From Zopfochytrium polystomum (taxonomy: Eukaryota; Chytridiomycota; Chytridiomycetes; Chytridiales; Chytridiaceae), in contig JAIVFJ010000077.1 in assembly GCA_025765615.1 (NCBI GenBank), positions 124,001-188,000 on the forward strand: a DNA stretch of 64,000 bases. Direction: 5' to 3'. The position numbers and the translations under genes are program-made. The notes under the pieces were generated by a model. That model did no database searches, was not told the DNA's origin, and saw nothing but the letters and a program-made list of their open reading frames with translations. Shown in pieces: positions 49,401 through 59,130 of the stretch (its first letter is position 1; each line of letters starts with the position of its first letter).

Positions 49401-50062
49401 CTCTGCCGCTTTGGCGCCGGGGCCGCTCTATCGGTCTCGTTGTGTTCGTTGTCGTCATCACTGGTACCCTCTTCGACGCCGTTCGCGTCGCCGCCGCCAT
49501 CGTCCTGGCCATCTCCGTTGTTGCTGTCGGAAAGGGCGCAGGCGAGGGCGGCGGCAAAGCCGCGGGGCATGCCAAAGTCTGGCGCGTAAAATGTGGAGAA
49601 TGCGACGGCGGGGACGCCGAGGCGCTCGGCGATGCTGTACCCTTCTATACAGAAGAGGTTGAAGACGATGGCAGCGGAGCCGGCGGCGGCGGCGACGAGG
49701 GTGGCGCTGCTCCGTGCGCCGGAGGACGGACGCCGGGACGGAGGTGCCGCTCCGAGTCGGGTCGACGGCAGCGGCCGCCGGATGTTGGAGCGCGCCGTAC
49801 GACAACGTGCCCACGGCCAAGGTCTCGACGGCGGGCGGGAACAGGAAGTGGAGATCGGCGTGCGTGGCGACGCGGAGTGCGACCATTGGCAGGCCGTCGT
49901 GGTCGGGGTCGGCGTCGTGGTTCAAGCGGTGGCTGTGGCGGCGGCGGCGGCGGGATTGGAAGAGGGCGAGGAGCTGCTGGGCGAGAGCGGCGGCGGGTGC
50001 GACGTCGCCACGGGTGCCGAGCACGAGCATTGTGACGACGACGGCGGCGGCTTCGGCGATGT

Positions 50063-50094
<32 letters not shown>

Positions 50095-50112
50095 ACTCGT
50101 GGAGGCCGAGGA

Positions 50113-50153
<41 letters not shown>

Positions 50154-50264
50154 CGACGGGGTCGCGGTCGGGGTCCGGGTCGTCGTCGTCATGGCGGGCG
50201 CGGGGGCAGGCGGGCGGTGCAGCGGTCTCACATCATCATTTTTCTGTTTTGGTGCTGCTGACAT
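46426..50264 (-). CDS. UDP-glycosyltransferase (sterol glucosyltransferase-like, GT1) with long low-complexity tail
   Basis: Transfers a sugar from a UDP-sugar to a lipid or small acceptor; sterol is the likely acceptor by family. Start ATG at 50264 (MSAAPKQKNDD). After Pro and Ala runs come VVVTMLVLGTRGDVAPAAAL and VALRVATHADLHFLFP, the N-terminal GT1 motif. In a second frame (below about 49730) follow IVFNLFCIEGYSIAERLGV and FSTFYAPDFGMPR; then IVLVTFGSMDRM, an intron near 48841-48881, VAAFVEALRRCGARAVVV and VLHHGGLGTLQTWLRLGA plus FDQAKWGARAE, the donor-binding motif. A last exon (below about 48110) adds about 550 aa of Asp/Gly/Ala-rich sequence ending SFLNLFVPASASESSHR. Exon joins near 49.75 and 48.13 kb are uncertain, so the tail could be a separate gene. 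Confidence 0.72.
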
Positions 50265-50967
50265 GGCACACACAACCCTCAAAGCTCAAAGAAAACAGGC
50301 TCGTGCGGGGGCTGGTGCGACAACAAAAATAACATCATGGCTGTTTGTCTGCCTGTCCTTGTCGTTGGCTGCTCCAACGTATAAAAACCTGAACAAGTTG
50401 GAGCCATCAGTCGTGCTCCCCTCATTCTCCACACCACACTCGACAGCCCTCGCCCCGCCCCCGCCTGTCCTTCCCTCGACTGCTGCCCTCCCCTTCCCCC
50501 AGACCCTGATGCCAATACTCTTTGATCCAGCAGTGGGGACCTGCAAACATAAACTGTTTTTTTTTGCGAGTTGAGCCACTGCCAACCCCACGCTGCCAAG
50601 TTTGCCCTTGGGGCCGTTGTCGCCTTGTCGTCGCTGTGCTGAGAGATCCAGTTGGTCTGGCAGTCTCGACCATGCAGGGCAAGGTGGGGAGGGGTGCAGG
50701 TTGCCAAACACCACGCAGAGACCAAATATATATTTGACATTTCTACCATTGCATTTCTGTTCAGCTTTTGTTGGGACATGTTCTGATCAGAAATGCCATG
50801 GCAAAGTTGTGATGACATGTTTGGTTGTTGCAAAACAGGGTGGCATCCAAACAGGCACGAAGCTACTTGCATCCATCTTGCTGCTCCCAAGGATGCGTTT
50901 GGAATGGAATCACATTAAATGGAGATTTAATGAGCTGTGGTTGGACATCCTTTACGAGTCAAACATA
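50265..50967. other. Upstream region of the glycosyltransferase; no gene
   Basis: It includes a palindrome CTCCAAC...GTTGGAG (about 50373-50402) around a TATAAAA sequence. ORFs on the minus strand are unsupported. Confidence 0.45.
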
Positions 50968-51063
50968 CGCCCGATGTGGGGGTCGAACCCACGACCTTAA
51001 GATTCCCTTCGGAGCCCATAGTCCCTAAAAGTCTCACGCTCTACCAAACTGAGCTAACCGGGC
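50968..51063 (-). tRNA. tRNA-Lys (TTT) with ~23-nt intron, copy C
   Basis: The reverse complement gives the same mature tRNA as at 32015 and 34299: GCCCGGT acceptor, TAGCTCAGTTTGGTAGAGC, anticodon TTT, GTGGGTTCGACCCCCAC. The intron GGGACTATGGGCTCCGAAGG plus a few bases differs from the other two. Confidence 0.95.
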
Positions 51064-51119
51064 TGCGCAACTGCCAATATTTATTAAAATTTACAATGCT
51101 TTGTTAATGTCGAAATTGT

Positions 51120-51388
51120 CAACTCCAGGCAGCTGCCAAAGGATGAGCTGGACTACTGGGCCAGTGACAGCAGGTAGCAAGCCGGAAGAACCTCCCTGCA
51201 GGAGTATAATGCCCTTGGTCACTTGCTATGCTCGCTCCCTTGCACAAGTCCTCAATTCAAACCTCAGTTGTATCCTTTCTTTCTTTCTACCTCTCAGCCA
51301 CTTGCTTCACTTCGCAGCCTTGACCCTTCCACCTTCTTGCAATGCCAACTTCACTCACAACATCGCCTTCTGCACTGCAACTTCAACA
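51120..51388 (+). repeat. 3' fragment of the TGTTGA...TCAACA LTR family
   Basis: It matches the end of the element at 51688-53100 (CTCCCTGCAGGAG, CTTGCTATGCTCGCTCCCTTG, CGCCTTCTGCACTGCAACTTCAACA) and stops exactly at TCAACA (51388), where dispersed repeat A begins. Confidence 0.6.
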
Positions 51389-51687
51389 CTCTCTAATTCC
51401 TCACTCTGGGCTATGGGTGGCAAATAGAGCAATGACCTAAATACAAATCCTGAAAGTGAGAAAGGGCAAAAAGGAGATGTCTAGGGGTAACTGGACAGCA
51501 CAATGTATTTGGAGTCTTCAGAAGCCCAAGAAACAAAAATGAAACTTTCTTACTAAACACAAAGAGAAGACTCTCACACTCAGACCAAAAGCAAAGTGAA
51601 AAGGTGGTACCCTAGTAAAGAATGTGCAGGGTTCTCTGGTCCATGACACAGAGTTGGCCCAATGGGAGGCAAAAGGTCAAAGCCAAA
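51389..51687 (+). repeat. Dispersed repeat A, copy 2 (split by an LTR)
   Basis: It matches 28567-28862. The match stops at CCAAA (51683-51687) and resumes at 53106 with GGACTGGGAAATCCAGTAACAA, so a later insertion sits between. Confidence 0.75.
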
Positions 51688-52145
51688 TGTTGAGATTTGA
51701 GCCTAGGAAGCCAGCTTCCTATGTCGACGGTATCCTCGTCGCCGCCGCTGATGCGATTTACGCAAAGCCAGGTAAGTCAAAAGGCCTAATCTGAATCCAA
51801 AAAAAAGAGTTAGGTGAAGACGGCGGTGATTCTAGCTTTGCTTTCCAAGGCTTCGCCGGCGAGGACAATGCGATTAGAATCACACTCAATGGGTTCAGAG
51901 AAATGTTGAACCAGGGCAGCTCACAGCAGCTCCAGGTCACCTGACTTTTGTCTGAACCAATGTTGAACCAGGGACTGGTTGATTTGAAATGCCCCTGATG
52001 ATTTCAAATCATCTTTCCTCTGTGGGAAGACTGGTCACTGCACACAGACCTCTGGACAGACCTTTTGGTTGATTTGAAATGCTCCTGAAGATTTCAAGTC
52101 ATTTTCCCCTCTCTGTGGGGAGACCGGTGCTTGCACACTGGGCTC

Positions 52146-52463
52146 CACACTGTTATGAATCCACCCTCTGGAAACCTCTGGAACCTTCTAGAACATTCCT
52201 TCATGGAACCTTGTGGAACCTTCTGGAACCTTCTTTGCTTTCCTGACTTGTCTTGCTGTCATTGGTATCATTGGTAACATTGTATTACTAATGCTCTTTC
52301 TGGAACTTTCTTTGAGTCTTGACAAGGAAGACTCTCAAAAGGTATAAAAGGGGGATGGGGGACCTGTCCCATCCCTCAAGTGAATTATTGTTTCCAATAC
52401 AATCATCACTCCTCTCAGCTCCTTGTCTGCCTTTTCCTGTCCTGCCCTGTTCCTGACACACAC
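52146..52463 (+). mobile_element. Solo LTR (308 bp) with heat-shock-element promoter, nested
   Basis: The LTR at 52151-52458 starts TGTTATGAATCC and ends GTTCCTGACA, flanked by CACAC on both sides (52146-52150, 52459-52463). It interrupts the ~1.1-kb LTR exactly between GGCTCCACAC and AGAGCTTGG, which are joined in the copy at 7407. Only one copy is in this window. Its promoter features are listed separately. Confidence 0.88.
52171..52349 (+). promoter_or_regulatory. Heat-shock-element array and TATA box in the 308-bp LTR
   Basis: From 52171 to 52233, thirteen consecutive 5-bp steps alternate GAA and TTC; ten match perfectly (GAACCTTCTAGAACATTC at 52181-52198 and GAACCTTCTGGAACCTTC at 52216-52233 are each four perfect units). 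A further TTCTGGAACTTTC lies at 52298-52310, 33 bp before TATAAAA at 52343. Trimers of nGAAn in alternating orientation are the binding site of heat-shock factor; the pattern is seen directly, binding is inferred. Confidence 0.85.
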
Positions 52464-53105
52464 AGAGCTTGGTTGATTTGAAATTGTGTGCAACACCCTT
52501 TGTCTGCTGTGCAGAGACCTCTGTCCAGGCATTCAGACACCCAGTGGTTGATTTGAAATGGTCGTGATGATTTCAAATCATCTTTCCTCTGTGGGAAGGC
52601 TGGTCACTACACACAGACCTCTGGACAGACCTTGGTTGATTTGAAATGCTCCTGAAGATTTCAAGTCATTTTCCCTCTCTGCAGGAAAACCAGTTGCTTG
52701 CACACTGGGCTGCACACAGAGCTTGGTTCATTTGAAATGCTCTATATATTTCAAATCACCCTCCCTCTGTGGGAAAGGGTTTACAACACCTCCCCAGAGC
52801 AAAGTCCTGTCTGAAGCAGCTTGCAACTTGTTCAGAAAGGCAAAACAGGAAAACTGGTCAAACTCCCTGCAGGAGCATAAATTGGGCAGAGTTTTCTTAT
52901 TGAAAAAAAAAAGAACACTCTCACTCCAATTTGCCAGTCCCTGTCTAAAACCAAGTTCTCTTTACCCACTTGCCCTTGGTTGCTTGCTATGCTTGCTCCC
53001 TTGTAAAGTTCTCCATTAAACCCTCAGTTCCTCGGCCCCTCAATCTTCTTGCGACACTGCCTCCACTTACGAGGTCGCCTTCTACACTGCAATTTCAACA
53101 CCAAA

Positions 53106-53936
53106 GGACTGGGAAATCCAGTAACAAAGCGAAGAAGAACGGGGAATACTATGGCCCAGAACTTGCTATTGTCAAACCTGGATATAAGAAGCTGAGATTT
53201 GATCGATCAGAACTGAAGGATATTGCGAGTAGGATCATGCGGCGACGGCAAACTACACTCCAGGCAGATAATCTTGCAATGAACTTTGTCAGGGTAAGCG
53301 GCAAAATGAAAAGTATGATTGGCTAATTAAAGCTCAGCTGTTTCTTGAGAACAACCAATCAGAGCTGGAGAATTGGATTCTCATGGATGTGGTTTCTTGT
53401 GGCCTCATATCGGATTTCGTTGAGAGTGATCCAGTTTTGCGTTTTCATTAATTTTCATTCCTCCTTCCTTTCAATTTTCTTCAAAATTTTTCTTCCTTCC
53501 TTCTTCCTTTCTTATTTTCTTGTCCTGACGCCACTCTCCCCATAAATAGATGCCCTGGGAAAAGCAGCCTCATTAATCTTAACTATCTTTACAACTGGAG
53601 CCCCAACCTTCAATAAATGCTATCTCTAATAATTAGATTTGTATTACTCCAAGTTTCTTCCCTTCTGCCTCCCCAACATTGCTGTCACAGGCTTGATAAC
53701 TGAATCTCACAGGTAACTCCCATAAAGCGAAATGATTAGGGAGAACCTCTGACCGTCCATAGAGCGCCGTCGACGACAGAGTGAGATAGAAATATCATAG
53801 AATGGTTATGAGTTAGAGTTCCCTGTAAAGTAGAGGTGGGATGCTGTTGAGTATTCCACATTTGCAGATGCCCTGACAGGAGTGTAATGTCGAATGAGTG
53901 AGTCTGATAGTTGGACCTATGCTGTATCTGTGAAGG
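53106..53936 (+). other. Spacer between inverted LTRs with an exon-like open stretch
   Basis: At about 53106-53293 a frame reads GKSSNKAKKNGEYYGPELAI, KKLRFDRSELKDIASRIMRR and QADNLAMNFVR, then GTAAGC, a good splice donor. Codon-like composition differs from the surrounding repeats. I do not recognise the protein. It may be a retroelement gag relic or a captured host exon. The rest is pyrimidine-rich with no gene. Confidence 0.4.
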
Positions 53937-54847
53937 TGTTGAAGTTGCAGTGTAGAAGGCAAAGTCGTGATCAAAGGCGATGCCCCAAGAAGGTAGAAGG
54001 GTCAAGCCTGTGAGTGAAGCATGTGTGCACAACTGGGTGCAAGTGAGCAAAGAGAGCTCGATTTAGACAGGGACTGGCAAATTGGAGTGAGAGTGTTCTT
54101 TTTTTTTCAATAAGAAAACTCTGCCCAATTTATGCTCCTGCAGGGAGTTTGACCAGTTTTCCTGTTTTGCCTTTCTGAACAAGTTGCAAGCTGCTTCAGA
54201 CAGGACTTTGCTCTGGGGAGGTGTTGTAAACCCTTTCCCACAGAGGGAGGGTGATTTGAAATATATAGAGCATTTCAAATGAACCAAGCTCTGTGTGCAG
54301 CCCAGTGTGCAAGCAACTGGTTTTCCTGCAGAGAGGGAAAATGACTTGAAATCTTCAGGAGCATTTCAAATCAACCAAGGTCTGTCCAGAGGTCTGTGTG
54401 TAGTGACCAGCCTTCCCACAGAGGAAAGATGATTTGAAATCATCACGACCATTTCAAATCAACCACTGGGTGTCTGAATGCCTGGACAGAGGTCTCTGCA
54501 CAGCAGACAAAGGGTGTTGCACACAGACACAAAAGTCAGCTGACCTGGAGCTGCTGTGAGCTTCCCCAAGTTCAATATTGGTTCAGACAAAAGTCAGCTG
54601 ACCTGGGGCAGCTGTGAGCTGCCCTTCAACATTTCTCTGAACCCATTGAGTGTGATTCTATTCGCATTGTCCTCGCCAGCAAAGCATAGGAAAGCAAAGC
54701 TAGAATCACCAACGTCTTCACCTAACTCTTTTTGTTGAATTCAGATTAGGCCTTTTAGCTTACCTGACTTAGTGTAAGTGGCATCAGTGGCAGCGATGAG
54801 GCTGCTGTTGACACACGAAGCTGGCTTCCCAGGCTCAAATCTCAACA
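53937..54847 (-). repeat. TGTTGA...TCAACA LTR family, inverted copy
   Basis: Reverse-complement copy of the ~1.1-kb LTR. The stretch 54062-54525 is nearly identical to 52485-52949, differing mainly in one A-run length. Ends on the plus strand are TGTTGAAGTTGC (53937) and ATCTCAACA (54847). The flanking 5-mers differ (GAAGG, AGACC), so no target duplication. A ~60-bp tandem duplication (GACAAAAGTCAGCTGACCTGG) occurs at about 54525-54620. Confidence 0.75.
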
Positions 54848-55559
54848 AGACCAGTGCTGCAATCCCAAGTCCACGGCTGAGATGTTCAAGACCCACTGAG
54901 CTACAGTGGGTCTAAACTCTGGGTGCATCCTCTCCAGCTGCTCACCCATCCCTGGGCATTCCAAAATGTGCCTCCACATGCATTTCTCCACACAGTCTGT
55001 CTGTGCACACTTTGGTGAAAAGCCACCAGCCCACTATCCCAGTGATCAAATCACTTGGCAAGGACTTATGTGGTCCAGCACTTCCAGAGACTGTGCCACC
55101 CATTTCGGAGGATTTGTTGGAGTATACGCAAATTGATAGTACTTTATTCATGATCCTCTGACCCTGCTTGTTTTGCTGTGTGCCGTGAGCGATTGATGGC
55201 TGCGACGGCAGCAGGAACTCAGTTTGTCGGAGGGTGCGAGCCGCAATAGCTGCTGTGGCAAAAGCCGCATCAGAATTTTGGGGGACTAATTGCAAATACC
55301 TGGGTTATTTGGAGGCGTTTGCGCAAAGACACCAAAGTACATGTATATCTGTTTTCAGGAATATCCATTTGTTGTGCTTCTTCGTTCTGGCCACCTACCC
55401 ATAATTACACACAGGAACAAGAAAAGAAAACAAATGTTCCATAACAATCCGTTATCATCCCGCCCAGATGATAACTCCTTGTCAAACAAGAAGCATGAAG
55501 GGTTGATCTAGGGACATTTTACTCTGAAGGCAGCTTCCTTAACTACCCACTGAGCTAAG
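54848..55559. other. Intergenic with tRNA-like repeat pieces; no gene
   Basis: Minus-strand A-box-like TAGCTCAGTGGGT occurs at about 54893-54906 and again at 55545-55558, each with weak B-box-like sequence. They look like SINE heads rather than tRNA genes. Confidence 0.45.
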
Positions 55560-56003
55560 TGTTAGGCGGAACTGACGCCATTGTGCAGGGGGGTGTTAGG
55601 CAGAACTGACTGGTTAGCAGCAAGAGGCAAAAGACAGACCCAAACCTATTGTGACTGTCAGTTATTGTTCTCATGATGCCCATGGGAGAGTGAGCCACCG
55701 CCAATGTAGACCTGGGTTGGCTTGCGCTGTTGACAAATACCCCAAGTATCTAGTGGAACGGAAACCGGTGTTAACAATTTTCCTCCTCCTCGGCTCAAGC
55801 AGATAATATAGGAGACGTTTTTACCCTGTGGCAGTCACACTTGCCTAGCAACTATTACCCTTGTGCATATCATCATTATGTATCAATAATTCATAACAGA
55901 GTTTTTCTATTTCTCTCCAAGTTGGGGAGAAGGACCACCCACAAACACACATCTCCACTACATTCACTCCTTCCACTCACTCACTCAGAGTAGACTTTTT
56001 ACA
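55560..56003 (+). mobile_element. Copia-family LTR preceded by an internal-deletion scar
   Basis: A full 410-bp LTR lies at 55594-56003 (TGTTAGGCAG...TTTTTACA). Just before it are the first 17 bases of another LTR (TGTTAGGCGGAACTGAC, 55560-55576) joined to GCCATTGTGCAGGGGGG, which resembles the polypurine tract region before the LTR at 31181 (CCATTGTGTGGGAGGC). The simplest reading is a 5' LTR start fused to polypurine tract plus 3' LTR after loss of the interior. Confidence 0.75.
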
Positions 56004-57091
56004 GGGAGCACCAAAAAAGGAATGGGTAAAAGTTTCCAAACCCACCTGGGCAAATCCGAAAAAGACCACTTTGAAAAGCCAAATTCTCTGTACTTTATTA
56101 ACAAAATTTGTGCAAGCTGATTTAACCTTTAACAGTCATTGTACCACCAGCGGAACAATGACTGACTTTTCCGCCATTACAATTAGAAGAACGTCACCAA
56201 AACGAAACGAATCCTCGTGAAACTTTAATATGTTGTAGTCCTACCAATTCTGCAAATGCGGTCTAAATTAGCTTCCTCCTTTTGTTAGTGAAAAAAAAAT
56301 TGCGTCAAACCAACGAAACAGCATGCCGTATACAGCATGGTGCCACTGATCACAACCTGCCTGCTCACCACGTCCATGTGCCACAAAAAGAGCAATCCAG
56401 CAACATCGCCATGATTCCCAATCGCGATTTTTAGCATAGAGGTAGGTCCAGCATGTGTGCATCTGTGGACACCTGATTTGTTTGAATCTGTTCACTGATC
56501 AGCTAACACCAATCTGCTGTGGAACAAAACTTCAGAAAAAGATGGCCAATGAAAACACACCCCCAGCTACACCAAAACTGCCAAAGAAGCCTGGAAGAAA
56601 CACAAAGGCATATTGGGAGATCCATTTAATCAACTCTGGACACTCCAAGAAATCACTGGCTGGTCTACTTTGAATTGAAATCTTGGGCTGATGATATCTG
56701 TTCTTAATCCAAAAACTCACAACTTACAAAATCTATGTGATCGTGCAGCCCTAAGTGGCTCTCTTATGCACCATCAACCAGGAACAGATATTTATAACAT
56801 ACGCAGACAGCCCACACAAACCTTTGATGCTGGACATGGAAGTTTGGAGCCCTCTACACTGCCTGGTGCTCATGGAAATTTGGATGCTTCTGGATCTGCT
56901 GCAAGTGCTGAAAACAAAACTTTGATATGTGGACAAGTGGTTGCTTTTCCAATGGAATCTGCTGTTGGGGGGGGTGATGGGTTCTGCTGGAAGTGGACAG
57001 ATTTCTTCAGCATTGATTCATCCAGCAAATTCTGGGGCACAAGTTGGCTCCACTGGTGCTTCTTGCTCTGGAAGTGCTCTCTTGGCTGATG
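56004..57091 (+). pseudogene. Decayed transposon-like sequence, 5' part
   Basis: Frames with long but broken coding-like stretches (56540-56670: PPATPKLPKKPGRNTKAYWE; 56811-57090: Ser/Gly-rich). The same unit continues after the solo LTR at 57097-57514. The family is uncertain; see the 3' part. Confidence 0.35.
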
Positions 57092-57519
57092 AGAGCTGTT
57101 AGGCAGACCTGACTGGTTAGCAACAAGAGGCACAAGACGGACCCAAACCTATTGTGACTGTCAGTTATCGTTCTCATGATGGCCATGGGAGAGTGAGCCA
57201 CTGCCAATGCAGACCTGGGTGCTGGCTTGCGCTGATGACAAATACTCCCTCCAAGTATTAAGTGGAACAGAAAACCGGTGTCAACTGTTTTCCCCCTCCT
57301 CTGCTCAATCAGATAATATAGGAGAGGTTTTTACCCTGTGCCGGTCATGCTTGCCTAGCAACTATTACAGTGTGTATATCATCATCATGTATCAATAATT
57401 CATAACAGAGTTTTTTTCTCTTTCTCTCCAAGTTGGGGAGAAGGACCACCCACAAACACACATCTCCACTTCATTCACTCCTTCCACTCACCCACTCAGA
57501 GTAGACTGTTTACAAGAGC
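57092..57519 (+). mobile_element. Solo LTR, copia family, with 5-bp target duplication
   Basis: The 418-bp LTR at 57097-57514 (TGTTAGGCAGACC...ACTGTTTACA) is flanked by AGAGC on both sides (57092-57096 and 57515-57519). It splits a decayed transposon-like gene. Confidence 0.93.
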
Positions 57520-58310
57520 TCTGATGGAAATCGTCCTCTTGAGATGATTGATGACATTGTGATAGCAGTTTGAAAGAGACATAGGTGCGCTCCTTGCAGA
57601 GGGTGAGCAGTGTACAACCAACCCAGGTGAGTGGGTTGAATTGGCGACAAAAGCACAGACATTGCATCCATGCCGTCATCCACATGAGACTGTAACACTG
57701 TCAAAAACTGTTCAGATCTCAGCCAAACAAGCTGCACAGTTTACTCCAAAGGATGCATTTGATCTTGTTTGGAATGAAGAAGTTCAGAATGATTGTGCTT
57801 CATACAAACATGAACTGCATCACCCAAAGAATGGAATGTCTGAAGAGAAAGGAGATGGAGCTGGCTCAATTGGATTGTGCTCAACTGTCTGCAGAAGAAC
57901 TCAATCATGAGACTGATGAAGAAGCAGGCTCTGAAGCTGCTGAAGGTGGTGATGGGGCACATGCTGTGAATGCTCAAGTAGCTACTGGTGGTACTGGTGC
58001 ACTGGCCCCTTGTACCACACAGGCTCAAGCAGGCAAAATCACCCTGGGCTATCACACTCCAGTTCACTACTATGGGTGTGAATTTTATCCATTTACATTG
58101 GAGGATGCACCTCCTGGACCATTGTTGGAGCGTGTTCGATGCCAAGGTTGCCCTGCAGATCCAGGACAAAGGACTTCGACTATCTGTGCACAATGCTGCA
58201 TTGGTTTTTTGTGTTGGAAAGTGTTTCTCTGATCATATTTTTGGCAGCGGAACTTTTGATATGATCAAAAGAAAGGCGTTTGACTATGAGGGGCAAGCTG
58301 TCTAAAAAGG
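57520..58310 (+). pseudogene. Decayed transposase-like gene, 3' part
   Basis: Frame pieces give QISAKQAAQFTPKDAFDLVW, HYYGCEFYPFTLEDAPPGPL and, across a frame change near 58200, RCQGCPADPG, STICAQC and FCVGKCFSDH. A Cys-rich tail of the form CxxC...CxxC...C...CF..H is found at the C terminus of piggyBac-type transposases, so that is the best guess. No catalytic Asp residues could be placed. Confidence 0.35.
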
Positions 58311-59053
58311 AAAGCAAAGGGTATCTTTGTAGTGGATTTTGCATCCATCATGGATACTGTCTATGACAAAATCATTTAATTCTTTCAAAATTTTTTGTGG
58401 CCAGATTTATCAATAACAAATTCAAACAAAAAGGAAGATTTTGAAGTTTAGTCATTTTGCTATGTGCTATGTAAGTTTGGTCTCATTTGAAGAATGCTGG
58501 GATTGCTAAAACGACAGTAAGTGGCTCCATGACCATTCAAAAGTGCCCCCTACGTAATGGACCAAATCTTCATCAAAACTCAATTAAAGGAGCAAACAGC
58601 CAGCATCATCAGAGAGCCCTTATCCAAAACAGTCTTTGTTACTAAGTAAGTAGTTGTGTATCTTTGTTTTTGCAAGTGTGGTGCAAGTTGCAAATCATCC
58701 AAATGTGTCACATTTCGAAATTCAGTCATCACTGACCTTTTTTCTTCGTTTTTTCCAACTTTTGCTCAATAGAATCATCATAGAAAAAAAAAATTGGAGC
58801 CATAGTAACTTAAGCCATTTTATTTCATGCCCATTTTCGGAGTAGTACGCAAATTTTGAAAGACTTTGGTGCAGTTTTTACATCGATCCACTAATAGGAG
58901 AAAAGGCATGCCACGATCAGCACGGCTGCAGTTTTGTTGCAATTACTATTTGTCTAGATTGGGTAAAATAAGGTGAAAAGGTCCCTGGGACAAATTTGAG
59001 GGTCATTGTGCTGCATGTGGCACAGTGGCATGACCCTTAAAGGGTTAATCTCC
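58311..59053. other. AT-rich intergenic; no gene seen
   Basis: No recognisable coding or RNA feature. The switch to GC-rich coding sequence is sharp at about 59050. Confidence 0.5.
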
Positions 59054-59098
59054 ATGAAAAACATGCGCGACAGACCGGAAGAACAACTGTCGTTGGCC

Positions 59099-59130
<32 letters not shown>

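Larger units (their letters stand above)
51683..53105 (+). mobile_element. Solo LTR (~1.1 kb) with 5-bp duplication, containing a nested LTR
   Basis: The element runs 51688-53100, starts TGTTGAGATTTG and ends AATTTCAACA (TGTTGA/TCAACA inverted ends). CCAAA flanks it on both sides (51683-51687, 53101-53105), and the flanks are contiguous in the copy at 28567. After removing the nested 308-bp LTR and its duplication the length is about 1.1 kb. The body has tandem ~90-bp modules, each with an inverted pair GATTTGAAAT/ATTTCAAATC. LTR status rests on TG..CA ends, the 5-bp duplication and several copies; no coding region of its retroelement was identified. Confidence 0.75.

Noticed and set aside
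51683..54847. A single foldback DNA transposon with ~0.9-kb terminal inverted repeats
   Set aside because: The left arm has its own CCAAA duplication and TG..CA ends and interrupts repeat A by itself, so it is an independent LTR insertion; the right arm lacks a matching duplication.
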